Source: Aporrectodea caliginosa
Taxonomy: Eukaryota; Annelida; Clitellata; Crassiclitellata; Lumbricidae
Assembly (NCBI GenBank): GCA_020284085.1
Contig: JACEVL010000419.1
Span: 371,001 to 435,000, forward strand
Length of the DNA stretch: 64,000 bases
Reading direction: 5' to 3'
Shown piece by piece: positions 23,666-43,961 of the stretch. The position numbers and the translations under genes were made by a program. Position 1 is the first letter of the stretch, and every line of letters starts with the position of its first letter. The notes beneath the pieces were generated by a model that saw nothing but the letters and a program-made list of their open reading frames with translations, did not search any database and had not been told where the DNA came from.

Positions 23666-23907
23666 GGGTAATAAATAACTGGTCAATCAATGATTAGAAG
23701 CACTGGCTCAAGTTGTCCTCCGGGTCAACTTCTGTCGTTGCTGCTGTTGTTATCTTTGTTGTCGCTGGCACAGTTGCACCTGAAAGTTCCGTTGGTTCGT
23801 GGGTCCTCCGTTGTTGTAGTCCAATCTTCCGCTGTCTTCGGGTTATCCCTAGAAAAACAAATAAGTTACAAATAAGTAACTGAATCCATGAAGTGATTTA
23901 TACAATT

Positions 23908-24232
23908 ATTAGGGTTAGAGTTGGGGTTAGGGTTAGGGTTAGGGTTAAGGTTAGGGTTAGGGTTAGGGTTAGGGTTAGGGTTAGGGGTTAGGGTTAGGTT
24001 TATGCATGAAAATGTATAGCACTGGCTCAGGCCCCACCGAAGTCTCTGGATGTCGCCCAAGTAAGTATGTATTGGGTTAGTATTAGGGTTTTTTAGACAC
24101 TGTTACCAGTATGTTTTCATTGTCAGCAGGTAAGTTACGGTTTTCCATCAACAGCCGTTTCAGCAATGTGCTTTCCACGGTGTGTAGTAGGGTTAGGGTT
24201 AGGGTTAGGGTTAGGGTTAGGGTTAGGTTTAG
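23908..24232. repeat. Two short telomeric tracts (TTAGGG) between the Penelope copies
   Basis: TTAGGG runs at about 23908-24000 and 24188-24232 flank a 190-bp spacer. The second tract directly abuts the 3' end of the main Penelope copy, so on the element's own strand the element ends in CCCTAA repeats. Confidence 0.88.
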
Positions 24233-24285
24233 GAACAAAACGAAGAAGAAAGCACTGGCTCAATCCGTTCTTCGTCTTCATCCTT

Positions 24286-25976
24286 CTACTTCCTGTTGTG
24301 GAGGTTGATGCCATGCGGTTCGTAGGTGAAGAGTTGATGCTGCCAGTGTGCTTCTTTCCGGAGTATGAGACTTCTTAATTTCTTATCATCATTTCTACAA
24401 GAAGAAAACTCAGCAGCAGAAACCATGTCTATTGGAGTTATTGTTATGCTAGAGATGGAGTGGTCAGGTAGGTTGAAGTGGTTTGCTATTGGGGTGTCCT
24501 TACGGGTAGAAATATTGGATCTATGGTCAGTAAATCTATCACTAAGCATCCTTTGAGTTTCCCCCACGTATTGTTTATTACACACAGTACACGTTATTAA
24601 GTATATTACATTACGGCTTTTACAGTTAAGAGGATACTTTATATTATACTGTCTACGTGTGTAATTACTCCTAATAGTTTTAGTTGCATTAATGTGATTA
24701 CAGGTTTTACAGCGTGGACCCATACATTTAGAAGACCCTTCCTGTCCCAGAATCTGCCTCGGTTCATTAGTTTTACGTGGAGCTAACAGTTCACCCAAGT
24801 TTTTATTCCTAGAAAATGCCGATATTATTCTATAACCAGTAAACAGAGGTGAAGTCAAGAGTAGTTTTTTCCATGCATACACCAGATTAGTAGCCAGAGG
24901 GCTATAAGGAATGACAATAGGCAGAATAGATTTCTTAGCAGGTGTGCCGTCGGACCTAGGCCTGTAATTCGACCAGATATCTAATTTGGCTTTCCTTAGT
25001 TTCCTTCTATTGTATCCCCGATTTTTTAGGCTATTAAACAGAATGTGGCATACCTGGTCATAATCGCTTTTAAAGGAAGAAAGTCTTTTAAACCGGAGAA
25101 CCTGAGATTTGAGTATACCCCTAAATGTGTGTTTTGGATGGAAGGAAGAATGATGCAAAAGCTGATGTGTATCCGTTTCCTTAAAATATACCCTAGTCTG
25201 GAGTGTTGTTATGTCATTTTCCGTATGCTTAAATATGATAGTGTCTAAGAAATTTATTTCCCTATCACTGTAATTTAGTGTTATATTTATGTCGGGTATT
25301 AAGGAATTTAGAAATTGTTCATACTGTTTCATTAGTAATTCATCTACAGTTCCAGGCCATAGAAAAAACACATCATCGAGGAATCTAAAGAAATTTTCCG
25401 GAGTTATGTGGAAACCTGTGCGTGCCTTATGATCGAATTCTATTAGATAAATGTTGGCGCAATTTGGAGCGAAGGTTTTACCCATGGCAGTTCCGAATAT
25501 CTGAAGAAAGAATTTGTTGCAGAAGGAGAAGTCGTTATTTTTTAGCGCTATTTCTAACAATTAAGGAGTTCATTGTCAGGCCTCTTTGGATCCGGATTTT
25601 GCTCAAAGGCGTTCCTAATTACGGCTATTGTACGATCAATGTTCATGTTTGTGTATAGAGCTGTTACATCCCCCGTTACCAAAATGTATTTATCGTCTAT
25701 TCTACGGTTTCTTATTTTATTAACAAAGTCGTATGTATCTTTAATATAGGAAGGGTGTTTGTTAGCTAAAGGTTTAAGGAAACTATCGATATACTCGCTT
25801 ACTCTACGGGAATCTGTGCCACAATCTCCTACTATGGGCCGTCCCTGTGGTATCCGGTAAAGTCCATTTATTACTGGTTTATGTATTTTAGGGAGTAGAT
25901 AAAAATGTCTTAATTTATCAGTTTCACTGGCATTAAGATATTTATACTGGTTCTTACTTATGTACCGCTGATACAA
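24286..25976 (-). pseudogene. Penelope-like retroelement: reverse transcriptase plus GIY-YIG nuclease
   Basis: Two minus-strand frames make one product. The upstream frame (25976-25554) has the Penelope RT signature RHFYLLPKIHKPV, GRPIVGDCGTDSRRVSEYID and VTGDVTALYTN (catalytic motif A region). The downstream frame (from 25560) has GTAMGKTFAPNCANIYL, RFLDDVFFLW (catalytic DD), a Cys cluster CMGPRCKTCNHI, and a C-terminal GIY-YIG nuclease (NVIYLITCTVCNKQYVGET … R … H). The two frames are separated by what looks like a one-base deletion near 25558, and about 250 N-terminal residues are missing, so this copy is dead. The GIY-YIG domain places it in the endonuclease-bearing branch and not among the endonuclease-lacking telomeric types. 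It is bounded by telomeric repeats on both sides. Confidence 0.92.
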
Positions 25977-26349
25977 AGATCCTTACTTATTGTTAATTAC
26001 AAGGTACTTTGTGGGTCAGTAGGCATTCTATAGTTTAGTACTTATATAATTAACTGTCTATGAACTTAAACAAGTCGGTCGATTCTGCGGCCTTTATTGT
26101 CCCTTCCGTGGGAGACGGTCGTACTTTTTTTATGCCTGTTTTGACGTTATACTACAACCTACAAAGGTAACATCAGAGGTTAAACAACCCTAATACAGGG
26201 TTACAAAGGTAACATTAGAGGTAACAACCCTTAAATCAGAAGTGAAACAACTTACTTATTATATTAACATCTTAGTGCTACATAAACCCTAACCCTAAAC
26301 CCTAGGGAGTTACCTTCTAGTGGTTGACGTCCCAAGTCTTAGAGGTGCC

Positions 26350-26766
26350 TAGGGTTAGGTTAGGGTTAGGGTTAGGGTTAGGGTTAGGGTTAGGGTTAGG
26401 GTTAGGGTTAGGGTTAGGGTTAGGGTTAGGGTTAGGGTTAGGGTTAGGGTTAGGGTTAGGGTTAGGGTTAGGGTTAGGGTTAGGGTTAGGGTTAGGGTTA
26501 GGGTTAGGGTTAGGGTTAGGGTTAGGTTAGGGTTAGGGTTAGGTTAGGTTAGGGGTTAGGGGTTAGGGTTAGGTTTAGGGTTAGGGTTAGGGTTAGGTTA
26601 GGTTAGGTTAGGGGGGTTAGGTTAGGCTAGGCTAGTTAAGGGCACTGGTTAGGTTAGGGTTAGGGTTAGGGTTAGGGTTAGGGTTAGGGTTAGGGTTAGG
26701 GTTAGGGTTAGGGTTAGGTTAGGGTTAGGGTTAGTTAGGGTTAGGGTTAGGGTTAGGGTTAGGGTT
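26350..26766. repeat. Interstitial telomeric repeats (TTAGGG on plus)
   Basis: Almost perfect TTAGGG for about 30 units at 26350-26525, then a mix of TTAGG, TTAGGGG and TTAGGG to 26766. It is far more regular than the left CCCTAA tract. The orientation is the one expected at the 3' end of a chromosome read left to right. Confidence 0.95.
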
Positions 26767-26885
26767 AAGACTGGAGTTAGGGTTATCGTTAGAGGCTATG
26801 GTTAGTATTATGGTTTAGACTGGGGTTATGGTTAAGGGTTATGGATAGGGTTACGGTTGGGGTTAGTGTTAGTGTTAGGGCTAGA

Positions 26886-27984
26886 GTTACTTTCAGTGTA
26901 GGGCCTGCCCGTTGAAGAGTGTGTTGGTTAGATTTTGCGTTCGACCGCCATTCTTTGCCAGTCGGTGGTTACCAAACGTCTTTGCGGCAACCTGTCGAAA
27001 TTCTCGTCGCAATGCCTTGAACTGCTATAATGCAACCACAGGCTCTTTCCTCTATCAGAGCGTATACCCTTTTATACCACATTATCGCAATCTGGAATTT
27101 TCTATATAGATACCACTAAGATCATTGGCAAGACCTCTGAGAGATTCACATTACATTACATGATGTCTTCGCATAAATTTTGAATATCTGATGAATGTGG
27201 ATTTGAGCTTTAACTTGACGCACATTCGATCGCCAACACGTGGATAGGCCACTCGCTGCGATAAATCGTCATTTTTTACTCCAACGGTAAAGGTTCGTCA
27301 ATTAATGAGGTGTCCTAACAGCGCAGGGATGGTCACTCTATAAATGATGACGTGGGCAGGAAATTTCATGCCCTCTGTGGACGTCCGTTCTTACATTTAG
27401 TACATTAAACGCTGGGCTAACATCGGTTATCGCGGTCCAAATCATGTAAACCATTGTAGTTTCTAATGTATAATCGAATAAGGACCGCGATAAGCGAAGA
27501 TATCCATAAACAGAAATAATAATTTGTAAATTGCGACATTATTTGCCTATAAAATTCCGCCAATTTTGGGTTACGGTTATAATTTAACCTGTTGCTTCTT
27601 CGAAGTCATTTTCAGCCCAGTCTATCGACTATTCTAGGTTTTATTGCCATTTTACTACTTTTCAGTGAGATGCAATTACTTCGAGAGTATCTGCCTTTTG
27701 TTATTTTTACATTTTACTTTCAGGCAGCGATCACTCAATGTTATTGGTTCCTGTTTCAAGTAGGTTTCGCGAAAGAGAAGTTACTTTTCCTTAGTATTGG
27801 TTTTTGTGGCAAATTTTTGCATTTGATGAGATTTACGAAGTGTTAGAGTTAGGGTTAGGGTGTATGGGTTATGTGTTGTGAGTGTGATATTTTCTGCGCG
27901 TTAAACTGGAAGCCGGATTACATCAATTATTTCCATCTAGCGATTACTTTAATGTACTAAGGGCAACATACGTCTGCATGCCTT
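26886..27984 (-). repeat. Right arm of the 6.7-kb foldback
   Basis: Reverse complement of the left arm at 21299-22402, beginning at the inner end with GTTACTTTCAGTGTAGGGCC and finishing near GGGCAACATACGTCTGCATG. Differences are scattered substitutions and small gaps. Confidence 0.9.
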
Positions 27985-28477
27985 GTGCCAAAGCTTTAAT
28001 CGAAAGTACAAGAATGTCTCTTTGATTTTTGCAATGTGTTTTAAACTATTCTTTTTTTAAATTTTAGACTTAATTAAGCAGATAAAAATAATCTATGAAA
28101 TTATCTTGGTAGACTGAGACGCAAGCCTCGAATCCCACACATCAGTGTTCATAAACCAGGATCATACAAATACCAGGTGCACCCATACACTGCGTGCAGC
28201 TCCACTTCTTCCAGTTTATGATCTGAATAATGTTACAATATAGGCCTATCTATGGACTGCCTATAAGACGCTATGGTCATTTTATTTCATATTTTATAGC
28301 TTTCCAGAGTTAGGGTTAGGGTTAGGGTTAGAGAGTGGCGTCTCATGCGCTTCTGTGACAGAGAACATGCGGGTTCGCAACCCTTACCCTATTTCAGAGA
28401 TTTAACCCTAATCATACCAGCATAAAAACAACTTAAACGTACCGGGTGGGGTCATAAATGACCCCATCTGAGTTTTT

Positions 28478-29239
28478 TACTGTAAGTTCAACATGCTTGC
28501 TATTTGAGTGTCAGATATATGTATATGTATGTATGAATATGTATATGCATGTATATATGTATGTACATATAAAATTATACACATATATATGTGTATATAT
28601 ATAATTATATATATATAATTATATATGTATGTATATATATCTGTTGCTGTAAGTTTAACATGTTTGTTATTTGAGTGTTAGATATATATATGTATGTATG
28701 TATATATGCATGTATACATGTGTATATATATATGTATATATATAAATATGCATGTATATATATATATGTTTGTGTATAAACACATATATATATATATCAT
28801 ATGCTGTAAGTTCAAGATGTTTGTTATTTGAGTGTCATATATATATACCCATATATATATATAATACAATGTATATATATATGTATCCATATATATGTAT
28901 ATATATGTATGTATATATGTATCATTGTATATATTTGTATGTATATGTATTTATATATATATAGGTGTGTGCATGCATATATATCTGATGCTGCAAGTTC
29001 AACATATAAATTGTTATTTGAGTGTCATATGTATATAGGCCTATGTATGAATATATAAAATTATGTATACATGTATGTATGTATGCATGTATATATGTTT
29101 ATATGTATGTTTGAGATATATATATATGTATATATATATTTTTTGTATATACATATAATATTATATACATATAGGCCTATATAATAATTATCTGATACTG
29201 TTATAGATCTAAGTTCAACATATTTGTTATTTGAGTGTC

Positions 29240-29306
<67 letters not shown>

Positions 29307-29395
29307 ATTTATTTCTGTATATATATATTTACTCAACTTTATATATATATACATATATAATATTATATATATATATATATCTGATACTCAGTACA
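28478..29395. repeat. Tandem units with expanded TA/GTAT microsatellites
   Basis: Five copies of a block containing GTAAGTTCAACATG…TTGTTATTTGAGTGTCA start near 28482, 28648, 28805, 28992 and 29210, each followed by 100-200 bp of TATA/GTAT repeat. Tyr/Ile-rich ORFs here are only products of the repeat. Confidence 0.85.
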
Positions 29396-29439
29396 GGTTC
29401 AAAATCCTCACTTACAAGGACCATCTAATGGCAGGTCTC

Positions 29440-30092
29440 ACTGGGGGTAGGGTTTGGCCGTAATTGAAATTGCTTGAAATTACGCAATTTGTAATTTAAT
29501 TCAATTACAGTTTTCTATGTATTTTGTAATTTGAAAAAAATGTTTTATATCTCAAAGTAATATGTAATTTAGTAACATTTTTCCGAGTAAAGAACGCCGT
29601 TGGAAATGGAACTTGGCAAGGCCTTAGCCATGTCTCAAGTCACGCAACAATCATCAGTTTCCCAGCACAACTTCCCCAAAATTACTCGAAAAAATGTAAT
29701 TGAATTACAAATTACAACTTACTTAGAGACATAAAATATAGTTTCAAATTACAAAATACATAGGAAAATGCAATTGAATTACACATTACAAATTACTTTG
29801 AGACATAAAATATAGTTACAAATTACTTTGAGAAATTAAATATAATTTCAAATTACAGAATACATAGGAAAATGTAATTGAATTACGCATTACAAATTAC
29901 TTTAAGACAAAATATAATTTGAAATTACAAAATACATAAGAAAATGTAATTAAGTTATGCATTACAAATTATTTTGAGACATAAAATATAATTTCAAATT
30001 ACAAAATACATAGTAAAATGTAAATTAACTTAAAAATAAAAATTAACAGTTGCATAATTTCAAGTAATTTCAATTTCAATTACTGCCCATTA
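29440..30092. repeat. AT-rich inverted and tandem repeats, possibly a nested MITE
   Basis: GGCCGTAATTGAAATTGCTT at the left and its near-complement ending …TTCAATTACTGCCC at the right enclose tandem copies of a block with ATGTAATTGAATTACGCATT and GAGACATAAAATATA. It could be a nested foldback MITE, but no target duplication was found. Confidence 0.6.
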
Positions 30093-30395
30093 TTTCTGGC
30101 CACGTCTCCCAAACGCTAAAACTGCTAATTTAGGTTGCAAAATCTGGTGTATTGCTCGGCAAAGTGATGCTTGAAATTACGAAAATCTTGGGGTCATTTA
30201 TGACCCCAACAGTCTTTCGTTGATATCATGTAGGCGTCAATAGGCCACCCATTCCCGATAGGTTCTCCTTAAACCTGGAAATATATGTGACAAATTCCTA
30301 AAATAGTTTGAAAAAATATTGAATATTAAAAATTTTATGACAACAATCATACGCGTGGGGTCATAAAAGACCCCACCCGGTATGATTAGGGTTAA

Positions 30396-31411
30396 ACACA
30401 ATCCACGGGGACCTTACATGGTGTGGCACCTATTCAACCGGGCAAGCGTTGCTTAAGGATCTCAACCGATCAATTCATAGCCTTCTGACGTGATGCAGCT
30501 CTCACGAATAAGTAAATGTACTGCGAAGCAGCGAAGGGCGATATCAAAGGCAGTTGTATTGATATTGTATTGTATTGTAGCACTTTCGAAATTTCGATTT
30601 TACAATCTTTGTTTAATGTTGTCCGTCTGGTCATGAAATTCACCGATTACCAAACCATGCGTCCGCATAACTATAACAATCACAGATGTGACAGAGATGT
30701 CATCTCATTCAAAGATGACAATCCATCAACGCTAAGCAGTGGAAGAATAAATTCTGATGTTTAATGTTACAACTCAGTTTCACATCAAAAGAAATAAATG
30801 AAAATTTTCAGAAACTAACGCAGACAAAATCTTCAGATAAACGCACAATTGTCTGTCATCCATTGTTCAAGAACACTGTCAGCGTACGTTGAAACGAACA
30901 GCACCATTTCCATTGTAATTAAGAAAATATTATGAATCTACAAAAGATTGGATTCAGCAAGAACTCGACATAGCTTTGATTCTGCATTATATAGTAAATC
31001 TCATAAACTTGCTAAAAGAAAAGCACTGAAGAAAAACTAAAATAGAGACACGGTTGGCAGGCAGAATGCAATTGGAAGAATCACTTGAATGAGAAATATT
31101 GCACACCACGCCGAGGCCATCGTCACTTTGTAACAGGACATCATTTTAGCATTTGTCACTGGAATGGGATCAAGGCCAAAAACCGAATGGTATGACATGT
31201 GTCATTTAGCCGCCTATTCTAAACAACTCCTACTCGACCAATCAATCTCCTCTACACATACGAATAAGCAATGATGATAAAGAGTTTGAAGACTTTGGAT
31301 GGCGTTGCAATAGCAACAACAACACTACTCTAAGCATCTCCAATGTCTCATCAGTCAGTTCAGCCAACTTCTTCAACTGAAATGTCAAGGATCCATCTTC
31401 CTCCTCTCCCT
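30396..31411. other. Intergenic, 3' flank of PEPCK
   Basis: No protein-like frame and no terminal repeats. The 3' UTR of the PEPCK gene must lie in the right part, but no AATAAA was evident on the minus strand close to the stop. Confidence 0.4.
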
Positions 31412-39695
<8,284 letters not shown>

Positions 39696-39764
39696 TTCGC
39701 TTTCTCTCCTTTCAAATCAAACACCAAAGAAACATTTAACACAGATTCTTCTTAAAAACACCCT

Positions 39765-40030
39765 AGACCTTAATCAAAAGCTCAACTCCTTAATCATCAC
39801 AGAAGGCTTTAATCACAGCAAGGCATTAGTCACTAAAGCATGACCTTATTGACAATAGCAATACCTTAAATAAAGCCTCAGTGGTAACATCAAGGCCTTA
39901 AATCACCACAGCCAGGCCATAATCATCATAGCCAGGCTATATAATCAACAGAGCCAGGGCCTTTATCATCACAACAGTGGCTTCTCCCAAACACAGAAGG
40001 CTAAGCTAAAATAGCAAGGCCTTAATCACC
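39765..40030. repeat. Degenerate tandem repeat upstream of PEPCK ATG
   Basis: Loose repeats of AAGGCCTTAATCACCACA and CAGCCAGGCCATAATCATCA, period about 25-30 bp, in the probable 5' UTR intron. Confidence 0.55.
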
Positions 40031-40178
40031 ACCTAACACATTTCTTTCAACCCCTGGCATGCAAAATGGACATCTTATAATCCAATGAAAACTGAGGCTT
40101 CTTCCTTTTAACCCCTAACACTTAATATGCCCATGGTTGGCCCCTTCAGCCATGACCTCTTTCTTTTCACCCTTCACC

Positions 40179-40299
40179 CAGTGGCGGCGCTACACCAGGG
40201 CAAGCCAGGGCAAATGCCCATTTGACCGCCCCTGCACTGGTTACTTGTATGACTGCCCTGGCTATGCCCTGGTTCAAAAAATGTCTGGCGCCGCCTCTG
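40179..40299. mobile_element. 121-bp hAT MITE, 8-bp TSD
   Basis: Ends CAGTGGCGGCGCTA and TGGCGCCGCCTCTG are inverted repeats; the flanking duplication CCTTCACC is exact (40171-40178 and 40300-40307). Confidence 0.88.
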
Positions 40300-40817
40300 C
40301 CTTCACCCAAACAAAGCCCATTCATTTGTCTCTCACAGGTAGATTCTATGGCCCCACATCAACAATGCCCATCGCTAACCATCAGAAGATAAGATCAAAG
40401 GTAATTCTAATTCCATTCCATTTGTCTCCTACCATCACAGTAACCATCCTCTGCCAGGAAACCAGAAAGCTGCTTTTTCAAAGTCACGCCCCCAACCAAG
40501 TTAAGGCCATTGAATCGGTGCCAGACTAATTTCCCCTTCAAGAGGCATTGTGCCTTAAGACTGCAGCTGGCTAAATTCACCAGAAGAAACGCCTTTGGAC
40601 CATCGATGTATTTATTATACTGATTCGGACAAAGAGAAGAATCGATCCATTTAACGGACATCGCAAACATAAACAAAGGTTTCGTTTGTCTCGTCGTAAT
40701 TAGGATCAGTTAAACATGCGCACAATAAACTGATGCCATAGAACTCGGCAACAAATAAAGGGATGCCCCATCAAACTACTAATGCTAACAGCGATGGATA
40801 TGAACTCCGGAGAACTT

Positions 40818-41030
40818 ACTTTTGGAACAGTAGCAACAGCAGACAACGATACAACGCCAACAACCTTTACCCTTTCCTTTCCTTTGCTTCTGATCGACTG
40901 ATGACCGTCGAACGACCTTCAACGACCTAGGCCTTCGCTCCTCTGACACGCACCTGACTTCGTCACGTGACATAACTAGGCCTCGTTCCAGCGTTCTCAT
41001 TGGTCGACCTAGTTACTCACGGACCAATCC
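40818..41030 (-). promoter_or_regulatory. Probable non-coding first exon and promoter of PEPCK
   Basis: On the minus strand a consensus donor A|GTAAGT lies at 40819, which would end a 5' UTR exon starting at about 40980. Upstream of it are a palindromic E-box TCACGTGA (40963-40970), ATTGG (40999-41003) and CCAAT (41024-41028), a plausible CCAAT-box promoter. The matching acceptor just upstream of the ATG at 39695 is weak (TTGAAAG at about 39711). This is inference from motif layout and not a demonstrated transcription start. Confidence 0.45.
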
Positions 41031-41353
41031 ACTTTCTGTAAACTGGGTTTCGACGGGCGAACATTCAGCAAACAAGTTGTTGCTGCTATCAAGGTGACAT
41101 TGGACGCATTTACACCTTATTTAAAATGCAGAGATGAACGTAGGGAACTATAGAAAGCGATCGGTCGCTTTATTGAGATGACCAAACTTTCAAATGCTTC
41201 CCTTTGTCTACGTTGGCGCTGTGACCTCTCCATAGAACCTGACCTAATTCAATTCTTCTGACTTTGACCCTCAGCGAAAGTAAATAATAAACCGATTCCT
41301 CAAAAGAAAATCCGAAATAATTTCTTCGATAGCCTCCAAATCTCTTTACCGTC

Positions 41354-41460
<107 letters not shown>

Positions 41461-41608
41461 TTCGACAATCAACCGAATAGTTTCAAACAAAAGCCTTTCA
41501 TTCTTTCTCCATTGCTATTTCCACTGCGCTGTGATCCTCTATTCTCAACTATAGTGACTGCTATAGCGCCATTTTCATCACGTAGGAGTTAATTAGTAGG
41601 GTGGTAGG

Positions 41609-41965
41609 CAGGGCTGTTAAAGGTTTGTTTTGTTGTTGTTTTTGTTTTCCTGCAAATTTTGGTTTTTGGTTTTTACAAATTTCAAAATTATAAATGTCAA
41701 AAATGTCGTCTCTTCAAGTCTCTTGGCAATTATTGTTGTATGGTCTTTGTTAACTTAATTTTATGACATTCTACGTTTATATATACTGTTCTAGTTAATT
41801 TTCATTTATATGCATCTGATTAATTTGAACGGTATTATGTCATTTTTTAGTTTTATCATCCGAAATAGGAAAATCTCAAAAACATAAAACCAAAAAACCA
41901 AAAAACCAAATAAAACCAAAAAACCAACTTTTCATTTTGAAAAAAGTTTGGTTTTTGCACCCCTG
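41609..41965. mobile_element. hAT-type MITE, copy 2, 8-bp TSD
   Basis: Left end CAGGGCTG, right end TTTTTGCACCCCTG; exact flanking duplication GTGGTAGG (41601-41608 and 41966-41973). 357 bp, homologous to 6445-6805. Confidence 0.92.
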
Positions 41966-42225
41966 GTGGTAGGCTGTAACAGTTTACCTTCAGTGCACAA
42001 TTCGATTCCGAGGATTTGCCGGGAGACAATTTGAATGAGGTCATCTGTAAAGCTAGTGACCTCCTCTCGACCCCACCCTCCCTCCCTCGCTACTCTTTGT
42101 GCGCATTTATGGCATTGGGATAATTCCCTCTACCTCCCTATGATCCCTACTTACTACAACAGACTGAACAGAGTATTTTGCGGTCTGTACAACAATATCT
42201 ATACGTACCAACTCCAGAAGCCGAC

Positions 42226-42274
42226 GATCTGGAAAACGAGATCTTCTCCTCTGACGATCTGGAATTCGACTTTC
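42226..42274 (+). pseudogene. 49-bp duplicated fragment of the PPP1R3-type gene
   Basis: Identical to 45219-45267 of the PPP1R3-type coding sequence except for one base (48/49). In frame it would read DLENEIFSSDDLEFDF and then PH-stop. The flanks do not match beyond a few bases. It lies 2.5 kb upstream of the gene in the same orientation. Confidence 0.85.
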
Positions 42275-42422
42275 CGCATTGAGGCCATAAACCCTTCATT
42301 TGCCCCATCTGGACGACGACCCTAATTCACTTAACCTTTGTTAATTCACAGAAGTCCTTTATCGACGCCACCCTCACACTGATTGCGCATGATGACAACC
42401 GAAGAGAGGCCATCACGACGCA

Positions 42423-42572
42423 CGACCACCATCACCACCACCACCACCTCCTGATGACGATGACGATGACGATGGTGGTGGTGGAGGTGGTGGTGGTGGT
42501 GGAGGTGGTGGTGAGGTGGACGAGGTGGAGGTGGTGGAGGTGGTAGTGGAGGTGGTGGTGGAGGTGGTGAGG
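42423..42572. repeat. GGT/CCA-rich triplet repeat
   Basis: CACCAC and ACGATG runs followed by GGTGGTGGA runs; the opposite halves (CCA against TGG) can pair as a hairpin. Confidence 0.85.
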
Positions 42573-42639
42573 CAGGAAAGCATGAAACCCTGTGAATGGT
42601 GAGTTGATCTGTCGACATTACGCAATTCATTCTATAGAC

Positions 42640-43960
42640 AGTGGAAACAATTTCTGGTCTCTCATAGAAAACCTTTCGGCGCCGCTTTGGCCTCTCAGGC
42701 TCTGACCGACTCTCGACTATTTCTAAACCGAGCTTTTAGAAAATCATACTTCTATACCGTGCTGGAAATCACAATTATAGTTAAACAACTTGACATTTCT
42801 CGGTTGGCACAGGCCCGGGTTAGCCTATCATTGTCTGGTAGTGTGCCTGTGACTGGGAATGTGCAAGGCTAGTGACGGTAGTGAGCCAGAAATATTCGGC
42901 ACATCAATCGCTAACGATGATGCGCAAATTAATTTGAGTTCTAAGAACAGCGTACACGAATATATGAGATATGTCACCAACTGGAGGCTATGAATCTCAG
43001 ATGTACTCTGAGTACTATATGGCTACTCGTCAAAACAGGCTGAAGATAAAGCAGTCGCAATAGGCGCGAAGTATTATCAGTTTATTTTCAAATTTATTAT
43101 TAGTGATAGGCCTATAATGCTAATTCTGCTATGCAAAGGAATTGCTTTGCTTTGAAATACAGCAAGATAGACCTAAGCCTGGTACTGGTAGGCCTCTATA
43201 TGCTGGTACGTTTTCATTCTGTAAACCACTAAATAAGCCTACAATTTTATTCTGTAATTTTCAGATACTTTTAAAAAGAATTGAAACATTGTATTTTCAG
43301 AATAGCCTATATCTGTCACCTGTTTCAGTCCGTTTCATTATATTTCTGTAAAATAGGCTACTTTTACAAATATTAGTTATCTTGCATAACAGCACATAGT
43401 ATAGAAACCCTTGTAGGGAGGGAGGAGGAGGGAAGGGATGGAGGGCTCAGCCTGGCAGAGTGGTCCAGGGCCCTTTAACACGGGCCTGGGTTGACATAAC
43501 TATACCCTATAAAATATATCTGGGCCATGTGAAGAACAAGTTTCAAAAGAATTCGTTTCTTATTAAAGAAACCTAGGAATAAGATAGAAGTATTTTAGTT
43601 TAGCAGAATGATTATAAACTACGGAAACCTGCTGTTTAACGGACATGGCATTTCAATTGAGCTACAATGGATCCGTTAAGACCACCAGTTAAGTGGGACG
43701 ACTTGCCTCGGGACCTTCCCACCGCATTGAAACTGTTGACGATCGAGACCACGTGAGCCCGTTGGCTACGTGTAGATCGAGTCGGGCGGAAGAAGGCCGC
43801 CGCCGCGCCTGCCTGCAGGAGGAAAACGAAGTAAAGTGTAGCTGAGCTGATCAGGAGGAGGTCCCCTATATTTAGCCTCCGTACTAAGTGCCGGTCTAGC
43901 AGAAGGCCTAGACCTATTCCTGACGAAGACGTGCCACAACATCATCAGCTGGCTCCGTTG
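42640..43960. other. No recognisable gene
   Basis: Mixed unique DNA. A few TAGGCCTA-type motifs occur near 43107-43365. No conserved frame or terminal repeat was recognised. Confidence 0.4.
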
Positions 43961-43961
43961 C

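Larger units (their letters stand above)
28406..30391. mobile_element. piggyBac-like non-autonomous element, TTAA target
   Basis: Termini CCCTAATCATACC and GGTATGATTAGGG are perfect inverted repeats, and both are flanked by TTAA (28402-28405 and 30392-30395), the piggyBac hallmark. Near each end lies a CCGGGTGGGGTC block with the palindrome GGGGTCATAAATGACCCC (left) or GGGGTCATAAAAGACCCC (right), and another GGGGTCATTTATGACCCC at about 30192. No transposase remains. The interior consists of two tandem-repeat fields. Confidence 0.88.

Noticed and set aside
22405..26766. A true chromosome end or a telomere-telomere fusion
   Set aside because: Unique sequence and genes continue on both sides, and the orientation (CCCTAA left, TTAGGG right) is the opposite of a fusion.
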